A stretch of DNA of 64,000 bases, taken from NCBI RefSeq assembly GCF_000960475.2, contig NZ_JZDQ02000018.1:1-64000 (forward strand). The letters run 5' to 3'. The notes under the pieces are model-generated. The model saw nothing but the letters and a program-made list of their open reading frames with translations. It had not been told where the DNA came from and did no database searches. This DNA is from Nocardioides luteus. GTDB taxonomy: Bacteria; Actinomycetota; Actinomycetes; Propionibacteriales; Nocardioidaceae. The position numbers were made by a program, and so were the translations under genes. Positions 8,286 to 18,079 of this stretch are shown here, piece by piece (within the stretch, counting starts at the first letter, position 1; every line of letters starts with the position of its first letter).

Positions 8286-8307
8286 GCCAGGGATCTGCCA
8301 GGGATCT
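8286..8307. repeat. Two 11-nt direct repeats before an ABC exporter
   Basis: GCCAGGGATCT occurs twice head to tail, 42 nt before the ATPase gene start; CTCAGGGGA and CTCAGGGGAAGG lie just upstream. Possibly a regulator site for the exporter or for the divergent oxidoreductase gene; no known motif. Confidence 0.3.
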
Positions 8308-8348
8308 GCCCGAAGCGCGCGGGGGCGCCCGGGCGCGAGGCTCGGAGC

Positions 8349-9266
8349 ATGATCCAGATCGATGCCCTCACTAAGAGGTACGGCAGGTTCACGGCCGTCG
8401 ACAACGTGACCTTCACCGCCGAGCCCGGCCGCGTGACCGGCTTCCTCGGCCCCAACGGCGCCGGCAAGTCCACGACCATGCGCATCCTGGTCGGGCTCAC
8501 CGACCCGTCCTCCGGCAGCGCGCACCTCCTCGGCCGCCACTTCTCCCAGCTGCCCAACCCCGGTCGCGAGGTCGGGGTGCTGCTGGACGCCTCCGCCCAG
8601 CACGGCGGGCGCACCGGCCGCGAGATCCTCACCCTGGCCGCCCGCACGATGGGGCTGCCGAAGTCGAGCGTCGCCGAGACCCTGGAGCGGGTCAGCCTGA
8701 CCGAGGAGGAGGCCGGACGCCGGGTACGCAACTACTCCCTCGGGATGCGTCAGCGGCTCGGGATCGCGACGGCCCTGATCGGCGACCCCGAGGTGCTGAT
8801 CCTCGACGAGCCGGCCAACGGCCTCGACCCGGCCGGCATCCGCTGGATGCGCGACCTGCTGCGGGGCTTCGCCGACGACGGCGGCACCGTGCTGCTCTCC
8901 TCCCACCTGCTGCACGAGATCGAGGTCATCGCCGACGACATCGTGGTCATCGGCAACGGCCGGATCGTGGCGCAGGGCACCAAGCAGGAGCTGCTCGCCA
9001 GCGGCGAGACGTACGCCCGTTCCAGTGATCCCACCTCGCTCGGCCGCGCGCTCCAGCGGGCCGGCCACACCGCCGAGATCACCACCGAGGGCGCCGTCCG
9101 CAGCGACGCCGACCTCACCACCGTCGGCCAGATCGCCTTCGACGCCGGGCTCGTGCTGAGCGAGCTCCGCGCCGCCGACGGCGCCGGCCTGGAGGAGATG
9201 TTCCTCCAGCTCACCGCCGAGACCCAGCGCGACCACCTCCAGACCCCGGAAGGGAAAGCAGCATGA
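8349..9266 (+). CDS. ABC transporter ATP-binding protein
   Basis: A 305-residue ATPase of the drug/antibiotic exporter type (like CcmA or DrrA). Walker A is GPNGAGKST near residue 36, the signature is YSLGMRQRLG, Walker B is VLILDEPANGLDP, and the switch histidine lies in LLSSHLLHE. A C-terminal extension of about 80 residues, typical of this subfamily, ends with a LEEMFLQLT block. The ATG at 8349 begins the conserved N-terminus (MIQIDALTKRYG). The stop overlaps the permease start by ATGA. Substrate unknown. Confidence 0.9.
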   Translation: MIQIDALTKRYGRFTAVDNVTFTAEPGRVTGFLGPNGAGKSTTMRILVGLTDPSSGSAHLLGRHFSQLPNPGREVGVLLDASAQHGGRTGREILTLAARTMGLPKSSVAETLERVSLTEEEAGRRVRNYSLGMRQRLGIATALIGDPEVLILDEPANGLDPAGIRWMRDLLRGFADDGGTVLLSSHLLHEIEVIADDIVVIGNGRIVAQGTKQELLASGETYARSSDPTSLGRALQRAGHTAEITTEGAVRSDADLTTVGQIAFDAGLVLSELRAADGAGLEEMFLQLTAETQRDHLQTPEGKAA

Positions 9267-10096
9267 CCACCACGACCATCGCCCCGGAGCCGGCCAACCC
9301 GGCCGGCCGTCACCCCGAGGCGGTACGCCGCCGCGAGCGGGCCGTGCCGGCCCCGATCCCCTTCGGCCGCATCGCCGGTGTCGAGCTGCGCAAGATGTTC
9401 GACACCCGCTCGGGGTTCTGGCTGATGGCCAGCCTGGTCGTGCTCTCCCTGGCCGCGACCGCCGTGACGATCATCTTCGTCGACGCCGACAACCTCGACT
9501 ACGAGGGCTTCGCCAGCGCCTGGGGCATCCCGATGTCGGTGATCCTGCCGATGATCGCGGTGCTCGCGGTCACCAGCGAGTGGAGCGCACGCAGCGCCCT
9601 GACCACGTTCACCCTGGTCTCCGGCCGGGGCCGCGTCATCGCCGCGAAGGCGCTGGTCACCGCCGTGGTGGGCGTCGTCGCCATCGCGGCCGCGGCGGCC
9701 GTCGGCGCGCTCGGCTACCTCGGCGTGGCGGCCGTCATGGACCTCGACCCGGTGTGGAACCTCTCGTTCGCCGAGCTCGCCCGGGTGACCCTGGCCAGCG
9801 AGATCGGGATGTTCATGGGCTTCATGCTCGGCACGCTGTTCCGCAGCTCCCCGGGCGCGATCGTGGCCTACTTCGTCTACGCCCTCGTCCTGCCCACCGT
9901 CTCCTCGGCGCTGGCCTCGACGAACACCTGGTGGGCCGAGCACGCCACCTGGTTCGACCTCAACTGGGCGACCATGAACCTCTACTCCGAGATGACCGAC
10001 AAGATGTGGGCCCAGCTGGGCGTCGCCGGCCTGATCTGGCTGGTCGTCCCGATGATCGTCGGCCTCCGCCTGGTCCTCAAGTCCGAGGTCAAGTAA
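9263..10096 (+). CDS. ABC transporter permease (ABC-2 type)
   Basis: A 277-residue membrane protein with about six hydrophobic segments, starting near residue 50 (FWLMASLVVLSLAATAVTII), after a cytoplasmic N-terminus rich in arginine and proline. It pairs with the ATPase gene, which it overlaps by 4 nt, and would form the membrane channel of an exporter. The family is inferred from topology and pairing; no residue reveals the substrate. A palindromic repeat locus separates it from the convergent ilvC. Confidence 0.85.
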   Translation: MTTTTIAPEPANPAGRHPEAVRRRERAVPAPIPFGRIAGVELRKMFDTRSGFWLMASLVVLSLAATAVTIIFVDADNLDYEGFASAWGIPMSVILPMIAVLAVTSEWSARSALTTFTLVSGRGRVIAAKALVTAVVGVVAIAAAAAVGALGYLGVAAVMDLDPVWNLSFAELARVTLASEIGMFMGFMLGTLFRSSPGAIVAYFVYALVLPTVSSALASTNTWWAEHATWFDLNWATMNLYSEMTDKMWAQLGVAGLIWLVVPMIVGLRLVLKSEVK

Positions 10097-10220
10097 CCCG
10101 CCGAGTCGGCGCAACTGTCCCACCCACAACCGCCGAGTCGGCGCGTCTGCCCCAACGATCTGGGACAAACGCGCCGACTCGGGTCGGTTTTCCGGGACAT
10201 TCGCGCCGACTCGGCACGTA
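10097..10220. repeat. GCCGAGTCGGC palindrome locus A
   Basis: Four copies of the 11-nt core fill the gap between the convergent permease and ilvC genes. Two are in plus orientation (from 10100 and 10132) and two in minus orientation (near 10171 and 10205; the third is imperfect). The plus copies carry tails near GCNNCTGTCCCA and the minus copies carry the reverse complement (TGGGACA). The locus folds as a large nested palindrome centred near 10155. It may act as a bidirectional terminator. Confidence 0.8.
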
Positions 10221-10226
10221 CCGGGG

Positions 10227-11252
<1,026 letters not shown>

Positions 11253-11286
11253 GAGGGCTTCTCCTTTAGTTGTGTTTGATAGGGGT

Positions 11287-11850
11287 TCAGACCGCGGAAG
11301 GCGGAGCGGGCACAGCCACGGATCGTAGGCTGCGCTCGGAGATCGACCGGGAGCCGCGGCCCATGCCGACCATGCCGGACTGGGAGAGCTCACGGATACC
11401 GAAGGGCTCGATGACCCGGAGGAAGTCGTTGAGCTTGCCGGTGTTGCCGGCGAGCTGGACGATGACGGTGTCGGTGGACACGTCGACGACCTTGGCGCGG
11501 AAGAGCTGGATGGTGTCGAGCACCTGGCTGCGGGTCTCCGTGGTGGCGGTGATCTTGACCAGCATGAGGGCGCGCTGGACGCGCGTCTCAGGCTCGAGCT
11601 CGACGATCTTGATCACCTCGACCAGCTTGTTGAGCTGCTTGGTGACCTGCTCGAGGGGGGTGTTCTCGAGATTGACCACGACCGTCATGCGGGAGACCTC
11701 GTCGTGCTCGGTCGGTCCCACCGCGAGGGATTCGATGTTGAAGCCGCGGCGCGAGAAGAGCGCGGCCACGCGGGCCAGGACGCCGGGCTTGTTCTCGACC
11801 AGGACGCTCAGCGTGTGCTTGCCGCCGGTCTTCACGGGCTGGATGCTCAT
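11287..11850 (-). CDS. ilvN: Acetolactate synthase small (regulatory) subunit
   Basis: Regulatory subunit that activates IlvB and gives feedback inhibition by valine. The 187-residue protein has an N-terminal ACT domain ([23 protein letters not shown], then [10 protein letters not shown]) at about residues 10-85 and the usual C-terminal domain. It overlaps ilvB by ATGA, giving coupled translation that suits equal amounts of both subunits. About 20 residues after the conserved end ([17 protein letters not shown]...) look like a lineage-specific tail. Confidence 0.95.
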   Translation of the reverse strand: MSIQPVKTGGKHTLSVLVENKPGVLARVAALFSRRGFNIESLAVGPTEHDEVSRMTVVVNLENTPLEQVTKQLNKLVEVIKIVELEPETRVQRALMLVKITATTETRSQVLDTIQLFRAKVVDVSTDTVIVQLAGNTGKLNDFLRVIEPFGIRELSQSGMVGMGRGSRSISERSLRSVAVPAPPSAV

Positions 11851-13619
11851 CAGAGGTCGTCCTCGTCGAACTCGGGCGCGAGGTCGCGCGCGTACTGGAT
11901 CTCGTCGTTGGAGGAGCCGGCGGCGACCATCGGCCACACCATGGCGTCCTTGTTGACCCGGAAGTCCACGACGACGGGCATGTCGTTGATCTCCATGGCC
12001 TTCTCGATGGTGGAGTCGACGTCGTCGGCGGAGTCGCAGGCCAGGCCGACGCAGCCCATGGCCTCGGCCAGCTTGGGGAAGTCGGGGATGCGCTTCGGCT
12101 GGCCGTGACCCTGCAGGTTGGTGTTGGAGTAGCGCTCGCCGTAGAAGAGCGTCTGCCACTGGCGCACCATGCCGAGGTTGTCGTTGTTGATGATCGCGAC
12201 CTTGATCGGGATGCCCTCGATCGCGCAGGTGGCCAGCTCCTGGTTGGTCATCTGGAAGCAGCCGTCGCCGTCGATCGACCACACCGTGGTGTCGGGGCAG
12301 CCGACCTTCGCGCCCATCGCGGCGGGGACGGAGTAGCCCATCGTGCCGAGGCCGCCGGAGTTGATCCAGGTGTTGGGGTGCTCGTAGCCGATGAACTGCG
12401 CGGCCCACATCTGGTGCTGGCCGACACCGGCGGTGAAGATCGTGTCCTCGCCGGAGATCTTGCCGAGCCGCTCGATGACGTACTGCGGGGAGAGGCCTTC
12501 GGCGGGGAGGTCGTAGCCGAGCGGATACTGCTTCTTGATCCCGGCAACGAACGCGATCCAGCCCTCGTAGTCACCCTCCTTGCCCGCCTCCTTCTCGGCG
12601 GTGAGCACCGCGATCAGGTCGGTGAGGACCTCGCGCACGTCGCCCACGATCGGGACGTCGGCGTAGCGGTTCTTGCCGATCTCGGCCGGGTCGATGTCGG
12701 CGTGGATCACCTTGGCGTTGGGGGCGAAGGAGTCCAGGTTGCCGGTGACGCGGTCGTCGAAGCGGGCGCCGAGGCTGATGATCAGGTCGGACTTCTGCAG
12801 GCCGGCGACCGCGGCGACGGTGCCGTGCATGCCGGGCATGCCGAGGTGCTGGGGGTGGGAGTCGGGGAAGGCGCCGCGCGCCATCAGCGTGGTCACGACC
12901 GGGATCCCGGTGAGCGTGGCCAGCTGCAGCAGCTCGCGGTGGGCACCGGAGCGGATGGTGCCGCCACCGACGTACAGGACAGGCTTCTTGGCCTCCAGCA
13001 TCAGGCGCGCCGCCTCGCGGATCTGCTTGGCGTGCGGCCTGGTCACCGGGCGGTAGCCCGGCAGGTGGAGCTCGGTCGGCCACCGGTAGGTGGTGGTGGC
13101 CTGCAACGCCGACTTGGTGACGTCGACGAGGACCGGACCCGGACGCCCGGAGGACGCCAGGTGGAAGGCCTCAGCGACCCGGAGCGGGATCTCCGCCGGG
13201 TCGGTGATGAGGAAGCTGTGCTTGGTGACCGGCATCGTGATGCCGCGGATGTCCGCCTCCTGGAAGGCGTCGGTGCCGATCATCGCCGCGCCGACCTGGC
13301 CGGTGATGGCCACCATCGGCACGGAGTCCATGTTGGCGTCGGCGAGCGGGGTGACCAGGTTGGTCGCGCCCGGGCCGGAGGTGGCCATGCAGACGCCGAC
13401 CTTGCCGGTCGCGGCGGCGTAGCCCTGGGCCGCGTGGCCGGCGCCCTGCTCGTGGCGTACGAGGATGTGGCGGATCTTCGAGTCCATCAGCGGGTCGTAG
13501 GCCGGAAGGATCGCTCCCCCCGGAATGCCGAAGATGTTCTCGGCCCCCGCTGCTTCCAGCGACTTGATCAGGCTCTGTGCGCCTGTCATCTGCTCGCTCA
13601 TGTCCGCCGTCCTACTCAT
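11850..13619 (-). CDS. ilvB: Acetolactate synthase large (catalytic) subunit
   Basis: TPP- and FAD-dependent enzyme that joins pyruvate with pyruvate or 2-oxobutyrate, the first common step of branched-chain synthesis. The 589-residue protein shows the N-terminal block [13 protein letters not shown], the catalytic glutamate in [15 protein letters not shown], and the TPP motif [15 protein letters not shown] running to [12 protein letters not shown]. The ATG at 13619 is used; an ATG at 13601 (MSEQMTG) is an equal alternative. First gene of ilvBNC, behind a leader peptide and an intrinsic terminator, so expression should respond to Ile/Leu/Val-tRNA charging. Confidence 0.96.
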   Translation of the reverse strand: MSRTADMSEQMTGAQSLIKSLEAAGAENIFGIPGGAILPAYDPLMDSKIRHILVRHEQGAGHAAQGYAAATGKVGVCMATSGPGATNLVTPLADANMDSVPMVAITGQVGAAMIGTDAFQEADIRGITMPVTKHSFLITDPAEIPLRVAEAFHLASSGRPGPVLVDVTKSALQATTTYRWPTELHLPGYRPVTRPHAKQIREAARLMLEAKKPVLYVGGGTIRSGAHRELLQLATLTGIPVVTTLMARGAFPDSHPQHLGMPGMHGTVAAVAGLQKSDLIISLGARFDDRVTGNLDSFAPNAKVIHADIDPAEIGKNRYADVPIVGDVREVLTDLIAVLTAEKEAGKEGDYEGWIAFVAGIKKQYPLGYDLPAEGLSPQYVIERLGKISGEDTIFTAGVGQHQMWAAQFIGYEHPNTWINSGGLGTMGYSVPAAMGAKVGCPDTTVWSIDGDGCFQMTNQELATCAIEGIPIKVAIINNDNLGMVRQWQTLFYGERYSNTNLQGHGQPKRIPDFPKLAEAMGCVGLACDSADDVDSTIEKAMEINDMPVVVDFRVNKDAMVWPMVAAGSSNDEIQYARDLAPEFDEDDL

Positions 13620-13661
13620 CAGAGCTTCTACTCATGGGATCTCGTGGGCTGCTTGTGCAAC

Positions 13662-13694
13662 AAAAAACCCTCCGGCCCGGCGGGCAACGGAGGG
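13662..13694 (-). terminator. ilvBNC attenuator terminator
   Basis: Stem CCCTCCG/CGGAGGG (13688-13694 with 13668-13674) encloses a smaller GCCCG/CGGGC stem and is followed on the minus strand by TTTTTTG, a textbook intrinsic terminator about 45 nt before the ilvB start. Upstream, CGACGCG (13727-13733, at the end of the leader peptide gene) is complementary to CGCGTCG (13698-13704), so alternative folding depending on ribosome position is possible. Confidence 0.88.
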
Positions 13695-13721
13695 AGACGC
13701 GTCGTCTGGAACCAGTGGCTC

Positions 13722-13763
13722 CTAGGCGACGCGCCTGATAAGTACGAGAATGCTGTTCAGCAT
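13722..13763 (-). CDS. ilvB leader peptide
   Basis: A 13-codon ORF reading MLNSILVLIRRVA before TAG. Seven of 13 residues are Leu, Ile or Val, so slow decoding when these tRNAs are uncharged would shift the RNA fold ahead of the terminator at 13662-13694. The arrangement matches the attenuation known for the ilvBNC operon of Corynebacterium glutamicum. A weak -10 (TAGGGT, 13803-13808) lies about 40 nt upstream. Confidence 0.85.
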   Translation of the reverse strand: MLNSILVLIRRVA

Positions 13764-13990
13764 GCCCACACGTTAACCCCATGTGTCGCGCCGTGTCACC
13801 TCACCCTAGCGCGCGTCCCATGATCTGAGATCACCGTCCCAGTATCTGTCAGTCGTTCGGTCGGCACGGCTCGGTCGGCACGGCTCGGTCGGTGCAGATC
13901 TCAGGGATCTCACCGAGGCGGCGGACCCGCGGGAATCGCTAGCCTGGACGGACAGTGGATCTCGGGTCCTTCCGCCCAGTGGAGGCAACG
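13764..13990. other. Promoter region between ilvBNC and a divergent gene
   Basis: This non-coding stretch holds the likely ilvB promoter, a short palindrome TGATCTGAGATCA (13821-13833), and a tandem repeat of TCGGTCGGCACGGC (13857-13870 and 13871-13884, with a third partial copy). Near 13940 TAGCCT could be the -10 of the divergent F420-type gene. The palindrome could be an operator; no factor is recognised. Confidence 0.4.
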
Positions 13991-14473
13991 ATGTCGACCG
14001 ACGAGAAGCACCGCTCCGCGTGGCTGCCGCCACGCTGGTTCATCCGCGCCGCGTGGTGGGTCCACCGCCGGCTGTACGCCGCGGGCGGAACACGCTTCCT
14101 GCGTCGCCCACGCCCGGACCGGGCCGGGATGCTCCGGCTGACCACGGTCGGGCGTCGCACCGGACAGGAGCGCTCGGTCATCCTGTCCTACGTCCCCGAC
14201 GGTTCGACGTACGTCACGCTGGCGATGAACGGCTGGGCGGACCCGCCGCCCGCGTGGTGGCTCAACCTGAAGGCAACCCCCGAAGCGCTCGCCGAGACCG
14301 TCGACGGCCCACGCCAGGTGCGCGCCCACGAGGCCATCGGGCCCGAGCGCGAGCGCCTGTGGTCGCTGCTCGCCGCCGCCGACGACGGGTGGGGCGAGCT
14401 CGACGACTTCGCCGCCCGTCGCTCGCACCAGACTCCGGTGGTGGTCCTGGAGGTCGCCGAGCCGACCTCGTGA
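13991..14473 (+). CDS. Deazaflavin (F420)-dependent nitroreductase family protein
   Basis: A 160-residue protein with the Ddn-like split beta-barrel: an N-terminal helix, LRLTTVGRRTGQERSVILSYV, then TYVTLAMNGWADPPPAWWLNLKA, close to the family pattern in which the GRRTG segment contacts the F420 phosphates. Members bind F420 or act as quinone or xenobiotic reductases in actinobacteria. The ATG at 13991 is chosen because GGAGG stands 6 nt before it. It converges on the S9 peptidase gene with only 8 bp between. Substrate unknown. Confidence 0.8.
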   Translation: MSTDEKHRSAWLPPRWFIRAAWWVHRRLYAAGGTRFLRRPRPDRAGMLRLTTVGRRTGQERSVILSYVPDGSTYVTLAMNGWADPPPAWWLNLKATPEALAETVDGPRQVRAHEAIGPERERLWSLLAAADDGWGELDDFAARRSHQTPVVVLEVAEPTS

Positions 14474-14481
14474 CCGACCGC

Positions 14482-16602
14482 TCAGCCCAGGCCGAGCCGC
14501 TCGCGCAGGAACGTCCAGGCGAATGCGGAGAGATGGGCCGACTGGGCGTTGTTGGCGGCGCCGCCGTGGCCGCCCTCGATGTTCTCGTAGTAGGTGACGT
14601 CCTTGCCGGTGGCCGCCAGCAGCGCGGCCATCTTGCGGGCGTGGCCGGGGTGGACGCGGTCGTCCTTCGTGGAGGTGGTGAGCAGGACCGGCGGATAGGC
14701 CTTCGCCGCGTCGAGCAGGTGGTAGGGCGAGAAGGTCTTGATGTACGCCCACTCCTCCGGCACGTCCGGGTCGCCGTACTCGGCCATCCAGGAGGCTCCG
14801 GCGAGGAGGTGCGAGTAGCGCTTCATGTCGAGCAGCGGCACCTGGATCACGACGGCGCCGAACAGCTCCGGGTAGAGGGTGAGCATGTTGCCGGTCAGCA
14901 GCCCGCCGTTGGAGCCGCCCTGGATCCCGAGGTGGCTCGCGTCGGTCACGCCGGTCTCGACCAGATGGCGGGCGACGGCGGCGAAGTCCTCGTAGGCCTT
15001 GTGCCGGTTCTCCTTGAGCGCCGCCTGGTGCCACGCCGGGCCGTACTCCCCTCCCCCGCGGATGTTGGCCACGACGTAGACGCCACCCTCGCTGAGCCAG
15101 GCCCGGCCGACGCCGGCGGAGTAGCCGGGGGTCATCGGGATCTCGAAGCCGCCGTAGCCGTAGAGCAGCGTCGGCGCCGGCCCGGCACTGCCGTCGAGGG
15201 CACCTTCGGAGCCGACGATGAAGTAAGGGATGCGCGTGCCGTCCGCCGAGGTGGCGAACCGCTGCTCTGCGTGGAGCCCCTCGGTGTCGAACCAGGCCGG
15301 CGCCGACTTGAGCGGCTCGATCGTCTCGGCGCCGATCGTGGTCAGACCGTACGTCGTCGGGGTGAGGTAGCCGCTGGTAACGACCCAGACCTCGTCGGAC
15401 TCGACGGCGTCGACGGCCCGGGTGCCGACCGCGGCCACCGGATCGGTCGCCGGGAACTCGGAGCGGCTCCACTCACCTGAGGTCGACGGGGTCAGCACGT
15501 GCAACCGGTTCTTGACGTCCTCGAAGACGTTGAGGATCAGGTGGTTGCGGGTCCAGGTCGCCCCGGCGAGCGAGGTCTTCGCGGTGGGCTCGAAGAGCAC
15601 GGTCAGGTCGCGCTCACCGGCCAGGAACCGCTCCGCGTCGGTGGCGAGCAGCGAGCCCGCGGCGTAGGTCGCACCGCCGACGCTCCACTCGTCGCGGAGC
15701 TCGATGAGCAGCCACTCCCGGTGGAAGCCCGCCTCGGCGGAGTCGGGGATGTCGAGCTTGGTGAGGGTCTGCTCGGGTGTGCCGGGATGGGCGGCGACGT
15801 AGGTCTCGGAGCGGTAGAACGCGATCGAGCGGCTGACCAGGTCGCGCTCGAAGCCGGGGGTGTGGAGGTGGCGGGCGGAGATGTACATGTCCTCGTCGGT
15901 GCCCTCATAGACCACCGCCGCGTCCTCGAACGGGGTGCCGCGGCGCCACAGCTTCACGATGCGCGGGTAGCCGCTCGGGGTCAGCGAGCCCTCGCCGAAG
16001 TCGGTGAAGACGTAGACCGCGTCGGGGCCGCACCAGGAGAGCCCGCCCTTGGCGCCTCCCTGCTCGACGGCACGGGTGAAACCACCATCCGCAGGCGCGA
16101 CGAAGGCCTTGGTGACCAGGTCGAACTCCCGGGTCACGTCGGCGTCCGAGCCGCCCGGGGAGAGGTCGACGAGCACTTTGCGCCACGGCTCGCCGGGCTC
16201 GGGCCGCAGCACCGAGGCGCCGTGCCAGACCCAGCTCTCCCCCTCGTCGGCGGCCAGTGCGTCGAGGTCGAGCAGGATCTCCCACTCGGGATCGTCGGTG
16301 CGGTAGGACTCGGGCGTGGTACGCCGCCAGATGCCGCGCTCGTGGTCGGCGTCGCGCCAGAAGTTGTAGAGATGCTCACCGAGGCGCGAGACCTCGGGCA
16401 CCCGGTCGTCGGAGTCGAGCACCTCGAGGATCTGCGCCTCGATCTTGGCGAACACGGGGTCCGCGCCGACGCTCGCGTGGGCCTCCTCGTTGCGCGCCCG
16501 CACCCAGGCCAGCGCCTCGACACCCTCGACCTCCTCCAGCCAGCCGAACGGGTCCTCCCCGGCAGGGTCGAGCGGGGTCACGATCGTCAGCTCAGAGGTC
16601 AT
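14482..16602 (-). CDS. Prolyl oligopeptidase family serine peptidase (S9)
   Basis: A 706-residue S9A peptidase without signal peptide, likely cytoplasmic, cleaving short peptides after proline. An N-terminal seven-bladed propeller (about residues 80-430) precedes an alpha/beta-hydrolase domain. The nucleophile is Ser564 in GIQGGSNGGLL, the aspartate lies in TKDDRVHPGHARKM, and the histidine in IEGGHGGAAN. The ATG at 16602 has GGAGG 9 nt upstream. The 75 bp before it closely match the region before the gene ending at 56725 (see 16607-16681). Confidence 0.93.
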   Translation of the reverse strand: MTSELTIVTPLDPAGEDPFGWLEEVEGVEALAWVRARNEEAHASVGADPVFAKIEAQILEVLDSDDRVPEVSRLGEHLYNFWRDADHERGIWRRTTPESYRTDDPEWEILLDLDALAADEGESWVWHGASVLRPEPGEPWRKVLVDLSPGGSDADVTREFDLVTKAFVAPADGGFTRAVEQGGAKGGLSWCGPDAVYVFTDFGEGSLTPSGYPRIVKLWRRGTPFEDAAVVYEGTDEDMYISARHLHTPGFERDLVSRSIAFYRSETYVAAHPGTPEQTLTKLDIPDSAEAGFHREWLLIELRDEWSVGGATYAAGSLLATDAERFLAGERDLTVLFEPTAKTSLAGATWTRNHLILNVFEDVKNRLHVLTPSTSGEWSRSEFPATDPVAAVGTRAVDAVESDEVWVVTSGYLTPTTYGLTTIGAETIEPLKSAPAWFDTEGLHAEQRFATSADGTRIPYFIVGSEGALDGSAGPAPTLLYGYGGFEIPMTPGYSAGVGRAWLSEGGVYVVANIRGGGEYGPAWHQAALKENRHKAYEDFAAVARHLVETGVTDASHLGIQGGSNGGLLTGNMLTLYPELFGAVVIQVPLLDMKRYSHLLAGASWMAEYGDPDVPEEWAYIKTFSPYHLLDAAKAYPPVLLTTSTKDDRVHPGHARKMAALLAATGKDVTYYENIEGGHGGAANNAQSAHLSAFAWTFLRERLGLG

Positions 16603-16606
16603 GCCA

Positions 16607-16681
16607 CCGCCTCCGTAGGGCAGGGCAAAGAGTACGGATGCGGTGGCCTGACGCTTGTCGTCGTTCGCTGGCGCTCACTCA
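16607..16681 (-). promoter_or_regulatory. Shared 75-bp 5' region, copy 1
   Basis: Read on the minus strand it holds TGAGTGAGCGCCAGCGAACGAC, a candidate -10 TACTCT and a GGAGG ribosome binding site, ending 4 nt before the S9 peptidase start. The region at 57704-57781 has the same parts in the same order before an unrelated gene. It may be a shared promoter module or a repeat that carries one. Confidence 0.6.
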
Positions 16682-16736
16682 TGCGGGAAGGCTACTTCGC
16701 AGGGTGCAAGTTGCGACCGACCGGCACAATTGCGGC

Positions 16737-18074
16737 ATGAGTGATGCGGAGGGGTCGTCGAAGGGTCTGCCGCGGCGAGCGGCGACACGGACGGCCAAGC
16801 TGGCCGCGCTGCCGATGGGCTACGCCGGGCGCAAGGCGCTCGGGCTCGGGAAGCGGATCGGGGGCAAGCCGGCCGAGGCCGTGCTGGCCGATGTGCATCA
16901 GCGTACGGCCGATCAGCTGTTCCGCACCCTGGGTGAGCTCAAGGGCGGCGCGATGAAATTCGGGCAGATGCTCTCGATCATGGAGGCGGCGCTGCCGGAG
17001 TCGCAGGCGGCCCACTACCGCGCCCAGCTCACCCGGCTCCAGGACTCCGCTCCCCCGATGCCGACCGGGATCGTACGCGGCCTGCTGGCCCGGGATCTCG
17101 GACCGGAATGGTCCGACCAGCTGGTCGAGCTGTCCGAGGAGCCGGCGGCCTCCGCCTCGATCGGGCAGGTGCACCGGGGCCGGTGGGCCGACGGCCGCGA
17201 GGTGGCGGTGAAGGTGCAGTACCCGGGCGCCGACGAGGCGCTGCGCGCCGACCTGCGCCAGATCGGCCGGGTCGCGGCGATCGGCAACGCGGTGGTGCCC
17301 GGGATGGACATCAAGGCGCTGGTCGCCGAGCTGCAGGAGCGGGTCGTCGAGGAGCTCGACTACCCGAAGGAGGCCGAGGCCCAGCGCGTCTTCGCCGAGG
17401 CGTACGCCGATCATCCGCTGATCCACGTTCCCGATGTCGTCGCCGTGGGTCCGAGCGTGCTCGTCACCGAGTGGGTCGAGTCGGAGGGCTCGATCGCGAA
17501 GATCATCGCCGAAGGCACCCCCGAGGAGCGCGACCACTACGGCGAGCTGCTCGCCCGGTTCTGGTTCTCCGCACCGGGGATGACCGGGATGCTCCACGCC
17601 GACCCGCACCCGGGCAACTTCCGGGTCCTGCCCGACGGCCGGCTGGCCGTGCTCGACTTCGGGCTGGCGGCGCGGCTCCCGGACCGGGGTTTCCCGGAGG
17701 CGATGGGCCGGCTGATCCGGATCGCCGCGACCGGTGACGCCGACGCGCTGGTCGCGGGCCTGCGCCACGAGGGCTTCATCCGGGAGGGCATCAAGGTCGA
17801 GCCGCAGCACGTGCTCGACTACCTGGCCCCGTTCGTGACCCCGGCGCTCGAGGAGCGCTTCCGGTTCACGCGGCAGTGGATGCGGGAGGAGTTCAAGCGG
17901 ATCAACGATCCCAAGGACCCCGCCTACACCGTCGGGCTCAAGCTCAACCTGCCGCCGTCCTACCTGCTCATCCACCGGGTCTGGCTCGGCGGGCTCGGGG
18001 TGCTCGCGCAGCTCAACGCGGAGGCACCGTTCCGGGAGATCCTCGAGGAGTACCTGCCGGGTTTCGCGGGCTGA
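16737..18074 (+). CDS. ABC1/UbiB-family atypical kinase
   Basis: A 445-residue ABC1 (ADCK/UbiB-like) protein. The family signature KxGQ appears as MKFGQMLS near residues 78-85. An alanine-rich loop PAASASIGQVHRG replaces the usual glycine-rich loop, the ATP lysine follows in VAVKVQYPG, and the catalytic region reads LHADPHPGNFR with the metal motif LDFGLAARL. In bacteria such proteins support quinone synthesis or lipid handling, but actinobacterial copies are mostly uncharacterised. CACAAT ends 6 nt before the ATG at 16737, so the mRNA may be leaderless. Confidence 0.88.
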   Translation: MSDAEGSSKGLPRRAATRTAKLAALPMGYAGRKALGLGKRIGGKPAEAVLADVHQRTADQLFRTLGELKGGAMKFGQMLSIMEAALPESQAAHYRAQLTRLQDSAPPMPTGIVRGLLARDLGPEWSDQLVELSEEPAASASIGQVHRGRWADGREVAVKVQYPGADEALRADLRQIGRVAAIGNAVVPGMDIKALVAELQERVVEELDYPKEAEAQRVFAEAYADHPLIHVPDVVAVGPSVLVTEWVESEGSIAKIIAEGTPEERDHYGELLARFWFSAPGMTGMLHADPHPGNFRVLPDGRLAVLDFGLAARLPDRGFPEAMGRLIRIAATGDADALVAGLRHEGFIREGIKVEPQHVLDYLAPFVTPALEERFRFTRQWMREEFKRINDPKDPAYTVGLKLNLPPSYLLIHRVWLGGLGVLAQLNAEAPFREILEEYLPGFAG

Positions 18075-18079
18075 CCGGG

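Noticed and set aside
7566-8348. In-frame open extension upstream of the ABC ATPase
   Set aside because: It runs antisense through the DsbA-like gene, and the conserved ATPase N-terminus begins at the ATG at 8349.
8220-8348. Riboswitch before the ABC exporter
   Set aside because: Only short GGGA/CAGG direct repeats are visible; no known aptamer core could be matched.
11253-11393. Upstream in-frame start for ilvC
   Set aside because: The extension runs through the end of ilvN and reads as low-complexity sequence; AAAGGAG before the GTG at 11252 decides the start.
13806-14033. A 75-codon minus-strand ORF between ilvB and the F420-type gene
   Set aside because: It has no ribosome binding site, overlaps the promoter region and the start of the divergent gene, and its composition reflects a tandem repeat.
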